Assembly (NCBI GenBank): GCA_934462945.1
Contig: CAKSJF010000015.1
Location: forward strand, 1-34,844
Source of the DNA: an uncultured Clostridia bacterium
GTDB taxonomy: Bacteria > Bacillota > Clostridia > UBA1381
DNA: 34,844 bases
Direction of reading: 5' to 3'
In this document: positions 31,318 to 34,844 of the stretch, piece by piece
Position numbering within the stretch: the stretch's first letter is position 1
How the letters are laid out: each line of letters begins with the position of its first letter
The notes under the pieces: model-generated
Database searches by the model: none
Told to the model about the DNA's origin: nothing
What the model saw: only the letters and a program-made list of their open reading frames with translations
Position numbers and translations under genes: made by a program

Positions 31318-31949
31318 GACTCGTCATCCTCTGATAATGCTTCATATTCTCCCGTTCGGATCAGATTGATCACATCCCAGACCGAGAATTTTCCCTCGTC
31401 ATCTTGAGTTGAGAACGGAATCAGAATATCGTCCTCGCCAAGCTCCAGCTTATCCCAGATCATATGCAGATTTTTTTCCAATTCGCGCTTTTTCAGCTTG
31501 TCGGTTTTGGTCGCAATCGCGATCACGCCCCGTTCCGGCTGGTAGTGCCGAATCCAGTCGAGCATTATCAGATCGTCCTTTGTGGGCGGATGGCGGCTGT
31601 CTACTAAAAGAAAGATCTGTTCTAAGGTTTTTCTGTCTCGCAGATAGTCCTCCATCATTCTTCCCCATTTTTCCGTTTCGTGCTTTGCACGCGCAGCATA
31701 GCCGTAACCCGGAAGATCCACTAAAAAGATGGTATCATCCACGTTATAAAAATTAATGGTGACTGTTTTTCCCGGTGTCTGACTCACGCGCGCCAGAGAT
31801 TTCCGGTTTAAAAGCTTGTTAATCATAGAGGATTTTCCCACATTGGATCTGCCGACAAAGGCAAATTCCGGGAATCCGTCCTCCGGATACTGTTCCTTTC
31901 TGACCGCCGAGATGGTCAGTGATACGTTGTGTATATTCAAGTTTTTCAC
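31314..31949 (-). CDS. engB: Ribosome-biogenesis GTPase EngB (YihA/YsxC)
   Basis: 211 residues, single GTPase domain. G1 is GRSNVGKSS (about 33-41), G3 DLPGYG, G4 TKTD; the TPGKT segment is the switch I region. EngB is essential for late 50S assembly. It begins with GTG at 31949, with GAAAGG ahead of it. It is encoded directly after lon (9-base gap), an arrangement common in Firmicutes. Its C-terminus is acidic (EALSEDDES), and its stop overlaps the next start. Confidence 0.96.
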   Translation of the reverse strand: MKNLNIHNVSLTISAVRKEQYPEDGFPEFAFVGRSNVGKSSMINKLLNRKSLARVSQTPGKTVTINFYNVDDTIFLVDLPGYGYAARAKHETEKWGRMMEDYLRDRKTLEQIFLLVDSRHPPTKDDLIMLDWIRHYQPERGVIAIATKTDKLKKRELEKNLHMIWDKLELGEDDILIPFSTQDDEGKFSVWDVINLIRTGEYEALSEDDES

Positions 31950-31958
31950 CCGACCTTT

Positions 31959-34274
31959 CTATTTTAATGCTTTCTGCAACACATGGTCTGCATCCCGAAC
32001 CGGAATAAACTGAATTTCATTCCGGATGGACTCCGGGATTTCCTCCAGATCCGCCTCATTCTCATTTGGAATGATAATGGTCCGGATGCCGGCGCGGTAT
32101 GCCGCAAGAGATTTTTCTTTTAGTCCTCCGATAGGAAGAACCCGTCCGCGCAGGGTAATTTCCCCTGTCATTGCCACATCGCACCGAACCGGACGGTTTG
32201 TGAGCGCAGAGGCAACTGCCGTTGCAATCGTGATCCCAGCAGATGGACCATCCTTCGGAACAGCGCCCTCCGGAACATGGATATGCAGATCGTTTTCTTT
32301 ATAAAAATTCTTACCGATATGAAGCTCCTCCGAACGGGATCGGATATAGGAAACCGCAGTCATTGCCGACTCCTTCATCACGTCGCCCAGTTTTCCGGTC
32401 AGCTCCACCTTGCCTGTTCCCGGCATCACGCTGACCTCCACCGAGAGCGTATCACCGCCGACCTGCGTCCAGGCAAGTCCGCGTACAACGCCCACCTCAT
32501 CCTGATCATTTTTCAGATCATAACGGAATTTCTGTTTTCCTATATAATTAGAAAGATTTTTCCGGCTGATTCGGATGCTCTTTTTCTCACCGCATAAAAT
32601 CGCCTTTGCCGCCTTGCGCAGAAGTCCTTCAATTTCACGTTCTAATTGACGCACACCCGATTCCCGGGTATAATGCTGAATCAATTCCAAAAGCGCGTCG
32701 TCGGTGACGTTTGCCTTGGATTTTGTCAATCCCTGGCATTTCAGCTGTTTCGGAAGCAGATACCGCTTTGCAATCTCCAGCTTTTCTTCCTCTGTATAAC
32801 CGGAAACTTCAATTAATTCAATCCGGTCTAAAAGCGGCGCTGGGATCTCGGAAAGACTGTTTGCCGTCATTAAAAACATAACCTCAGAAAGATCAAACGG
32901 AATCTCCATATAATGATCCCGGAATGCATGATTCTGTTCCCGGTCTAACACTTCCAAAAGCGCCGCGGACGGGTCACCCTTAAAATCTGCACCCATTTTG
33001 TCAATCTCATCTAAAAGAATGAGCGGATTTTTGGATTCTGCTTGCCGCATCGCATCCATAATTCTTCCCGGCATAGCGCCAATGTAAGTTTTCCGATGCC
33101 CCCGGATGTCCGCCTCGTCATGCACACCGCCTAAAGAAATCCGAACGTACTTCCGGTTCAGGCTCTCGGCAATCGAACGTGCAATTGAAGTTTTTCCTGT
33201 CCCCGGAGGACCTGCAAGACAGATAATATTGTTGGTTTTTCCATCCGTCATGCAGTGGACGGCAAGATGCTCTAAGATACGCTCTTTCACCTTTTCCAAG
33301 CCGTAATGATCACGGTTTAAAATTTCCTCTGCATACTGTAAATCCCGCGTTTCCTCCGTGCGTTCGTTCCATGGCAGACTTAAAATCTGATCCAGATAGT
33401 TTCGTGTGACTGCCGCGTCCGGCGAATTGGGCGGCGTATGCTCCATCCGGTCAACATCCTTTAAAAGCTTTTTTTCCGATTCCGGTGAGAGCTTTAATTC
33501 AGAAATTTTCCTTCGGTATTCCGAAAGCTCCTCATCAAAGCCATCATCCACACCTAATTCCTCCTGAATCGCATGCAGCTCCTCACGCAGATAGTATTCC
33601 TTTTGGTTCTGATCCATCTGCTTTTTCACCTTTTCGGAAATATGCTTCATGATCTCCAAAATCTGCGCCTCCTGATTTAAAAGTTCAATCAGCCGTTCCA
33701 TCCGGTCGTAGACATCCAGCGTTTCCAAAAGCTCCTGCTTGTCACTGTATTTCAAATCAATATTCGCCGCCATCACGTCCGCAACAGCACCCAGACCGCC
33801 GCGTTTTAAACTTTCCATAATCAGACGCTTGTTGACCTTCATACCATTGGCTAAATACTTTTTGAATGTTTCCTCCAGCGTACGCAAAAAGGCTTCATCC
33901 AAAAGCATTTCGGAAAGTTCCTCGTCCTTTTCATCCTCTAAAACTTCAACCGAAGCGCTCATATGCCGGGCAGAAACTTGTCCGCGTACAACTGCACCGC
34001 GCACCTCGCCCTCGACAACAACCCTCATCATGCCGCCCGGCAGACGAACTGTCTGTTTGATTTTTGCAATGGTTCCAATTTCGTATATATCGGCTAAAAC
34101 CGGCTTCTCCACATCCGGATCCTGCTGCGCTGAAATAAAGATTGTATGATCCTGCTCCTGCGCAGCCTTAATCGCATCCTGTGATGATTCCCGGACAACG
34201 TCAAAACTTAAATCCGCCCCAGGAAATGCCACCAACCCCCGCAGCGGAAGCACCGGTAATGTTCTCGTTTTCAA
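31959..34274 (-). CDS. lon: ATP-dependent protease LonA
   Basis: 771 residues. N-terminal substrate-binding domain (LPVLPLRGLVAFPG), coiled-coil region about 185-250, AAA+ module (Walker A GPPGTGKTS, Walker B LILLDEID) and the C-terminal Ser-Lys protease: Ser678 in PKDGPSAGI and Lys721 in GGLKEKSLAAYRAG, the same spacing as in E. coli Lon. It degrades misfolded and regulatory proteins. The only in-frame start is a TTG at 34274, with AAAGGG nine bases ahead; TTG suggests reduced translation. It is the first gene of the lon-to-ileS operon. No CIRCE or CtsR box is evident upstream. Confidence 0.97.
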   Translation of the reverse strand: MKTRTLPVLPLRGLVAFPGADLSFDVVRESSQDAIKAAQEQDHTIFISAQQDPDVEKPVLADIYEIGTIAKIKQTVRLPGGMMRVVVEGEVRGAVVRGQVSARHMSASVEVLEDEKDEELSEMLLDEAFLRTLEETFKKYLANGMKVNKRLIMESLKRGGLGAVADVMAANIDLKYSDKQELLETLDVYDRMERLIELLNQEAQILEIMKHISEKVKKQMDQNQKEYYLREELHAIQEELGVDDGFDEELSEYRRKISELKLSPESEKKLLKDVDRMEHTPPNSPDAAVTRNYLDQILSLPWNERTEETRDLQYAEEILNRDHYGLEKVKERILEHLAVHCMTDGKTNNIICLAGPPGTGKTSIARSIAESLNRKYVRISLGGVHDEADIRGHRKTYIGAMPGRIMDAMRQAESKNPLILLDEIDKMGADFKGDPSAALLEVLDREQNHAFRDHYMEIPFDLSEVMFLMTANSLSEIPAPLLDRIELIEVSGYTEEEKLEIAKRYLLPKQLKCQGLTKSKANVTDDALLELIQHYTRESGVRQLEREIEGLLRKAAKAILCGEKKSIRISRKNLSNYIGKQKFRYDLKNDQDEVGVVRGLAWTQVGGDTLSVEVSVMPGTGKVELTGKLGDVMKESAMTAVSYIRSRSEELHIGKNFYKENDLHIHVPEGAVPKDGPSAGITIATAVASALTNRPVRCDVAMTGEITLRGRVLPIGGLKEKSLAAYRAGIRTIIIPNENEADLEEIPESIRNEIQFIPVRDADHVLQKALK

Positions 34275-34317
34275 TATTCACAACCCTTTCTTGTATAGAC
34301 ATAACTCTACATAATAT

Positions 34318-34346
34318 ATTATACACCACTCCCCACCAAATTTCAA
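34318..34346 (-). promoter_or_regulatory. Sigma-A promoter for the lon-to-ileS operon
   Basis: Minus strand: TTGAAA (34341-34346), 17 bp, TATAAT (34318-34323), about 44 bases before the TTG start. No other strong promoter was noticed inside the operon. Confidence 0.8.
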
Positions 34347-34404
34347 CCTTTTTCCACAAAATCTGCACTCCAAAAAAATTTTTCAAAAAAATTTAAAAAA
34401 AGTG

Positions 34405-34433
34405 TTGACTTTTTGCTTCAGATGTGGTATTAT
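34405..34433 (+). promoter_or_regulatory. Sigma-A promoter for tRNA-Lys
   Basis: TTGACT (34405-34410), 17 bp, TATTAT (34428-34433), about 31 bases before the tRNA. It lies back to back with the lon promoter. Confidence 0.75.
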
Positions 34434-34464
34434 ATTATTCGTGGTCGTGAGATACACAAAAAAC

Positions 34465-34540
34465 GCACTTTTAGCTCAGTTGGTAGAGCACCTGACTCTT
34501 AATCAGGGTGTCCAGGGTTCGAGTCCCTGAAGGTGTACCA
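34465..34540 (+). tRNA. tRNA-Lys (anticodon CTT)
   Basis: 76 bases with encoded CCA. The anticodon loop CTGACTCTTAATCAG gives CTT; the T arm is CAGGGTTCGAGTCCCTG. The acceptor stem GCACTTT pairs with AAGGTGT with G-U pairs at 1-72 and 5-68, somewhat weaker than usual. It may serve as an integration target. Confidence 0.96.
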
Positions 34541-34547
34541 ATTTCAG

Positions 34548-34591
34548 AAACCGCATAAATGCTTGAAAGTATAGTGTTTATGCGGTTTTTT
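34548..34591 (+). terminator. Intrinsic terminator of tRNA-Lys
   Basis: AAACCGCATAAA (34548-34559) pairs perfectly with TTTATGCGGTTT (34577-34588), followed by Ts: a 12-bp stem, 7 bases after the tRNA end. Confidence 0.9.
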
Positions 34592-34600
34592 CGTATTTTT

Positions 34601-34670
34601 CAACTTTGCTGAAATACGCTGTTTTCAGCTGATTTACGGCGCAAAGTGTTGTCAAAAGTGTTGTCAAAAT
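34601..34670. repeat. 12-bp tandem direct repeat and nested inverted repeats downstream of tRNA-Lys
   Basis: AAAGTGTTGTCA occurs twice head to tail at 34643-34654 and 34655-34666. Just before it, GCTGAAA (34608-34614) pairs with TTTCAGC (34623-34629), and CTTTGC (34604-34609) with GCAAAG (34641-34646). Paired short direct repeats beside a tRNA 3' end resemble arm-type sites for a tyrosine integrase. No integrase is seen within the window. Confidence 0.45.
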
Positions 34671-34692
34671 AAAAGTGCATGTGATAATGAAT

Positions 34693-34712
34693 GGAGCGGA
34701 TTTCTCCGCTCC
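34693..34712. terminator. Hairpin after the partial gene at the right edge
   Basis: GGAGCGGA (34693-34700) pairs perfectly with TCCGCTCC (34705-34712) around TTTC. It lies 7 bases beyond the stop of the right-edge gene. The T-run is weak on both strands, so termination is plausible but not certain. Confidence 0.55.
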
Positions 34713-34719
34713 GATTTTC

Positions 34720-34844
34720 TTATTTATACACCCCCGCCCGATCATTCAGCACCAGCAGCCGGAACAGTGTTTCGGGCAAGTTCAGATCATCCGGTGCAGC
34801 TCCTTTATAGATTCCCCGATCTAAGAGTTTCTGGATGGTTGCCC
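34720..34844 (-). CDS. 3' end of an unrecognised gene (partial, runs off the right edge)
   Basis: On the minus strand an open frame of 41 codons comes in from the edge and ends at a TAA (34720-34722). The visible C-terminus contains IQKLLDRGIYKGAAPDD, then NLPETLFRLLVLNDRAGVYK. It is leucine-rich, without low complexity, and is followed by a hairpin, which supports a real gene. I do not recognise the family; it does not look like the C-terminus of a tyrosine recombinase. Position beside the tRNA-Lys junction makes a mobile-element gene possible. Confidence 0.45.
   Translation of the reverse strand, partial: ATIQKLLDRGIYKGAAPDDLNLPETLFRLLVLNDRAGVYK

Noticed and set aside
34275..34400. CIRCE or CtsR heat-shock operator upstream of lon
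   Set aside because: No TTAGCACTC/GAGTGCTAA pair and no tandem GGTCAAA heptads; only a sigma-A-like promoter and AT-rich sequence are present.
1..34844. CRISPR array, phage defence cluster or insertion sequence
   Set aside because: No regularly spaced repeats, no cas, restriction or toxin-antitoxin proteins, and no transposase were seen on either strand.

Overview
The window looks like chromosomal DNA of a low-to-moderate GC Gram-positive anaerobe of the class Clostridia. The supporting signs are strong Shine-Dalgarno sites, many textbook sigma-A promoters with 17-bp spacers, sepF/divIVA division genes, an ISC pair without the proteobacterial co-chaperones, SLH-domain surface proteins, ECF sigma/DUF4367 modules and a CotH-kinase protein. 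I could not search any database, so the genus stays open.

Layout. 1-121: GC-rich hairpin repeat cut by the window edge. 122-4361: two CUT1-type (LplB/LplC-like) sugar ABC permeases, divergent from a membrane-anchored AraC-family regulator; the solute-binding protein is probably just outside the left edge. 4399-8646 (minus): one tightly packed unit of DUF4234, DUF2752, an SLH/glucosaminidase wall hydrolase, an ABC-F ATPase and dtd, read from a near-perfect promoter. 8680-11476 (minus): a CNNM/CorC transporter with a transcribed leader (short uORFs and an intrinsic terminator before its start), a 106-bp structured element, then luxS-mtnN of the activated methyl cycle. 11535-13227 (minus): iscS-iscU behind a promoter with a palindrome at the expected start site. 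13261-16504: tmcAL, a membrane zinc-ribbon protein and glmM. 16517-17923 (minus): ECF sigma factor and DUF4367-type anti-sigma factor. 17966-18579 (minus): tRNA cluster Pro-Val-Thr-Tyr. 18642-20284 (minus): YkvI-like membrane protein and greA. 20418-24838: a 1424-residue secreted protein with GLUG repeats and a CotH kinase domain.

24850-34346 (minus): a long operon lon-engB-(HlyD-like)-yggS-sepF-ylmH-divIVA-ileS. It resembles the Gram-positive ylm division cluster but lacks ylmD and ylmG, and has proteolysis and ribosome/GTPase genes at the front. Four-base ATGA overlaps couple engB to the HlyD-like gene and that gene to yggS. 34405-34844: tRNA-Lys(CTT) with its own promoter and terminator, then 12-bp tandem repeats and the 3' end of an unrecognised gene, compatible with the edge of an integrated element.

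Most of the window is conserved housekeeping. The points most worth following are the CNNM leader, the structured element before luxS, the GLUG-CotH protein, the cysteine-rich IscU tail, the iscS palindrome, the HlyD-like protein in the division operon, and the tRNA-Lys junction. I saw no CRISPR array, no insertion sequence and no recognisable defence system.
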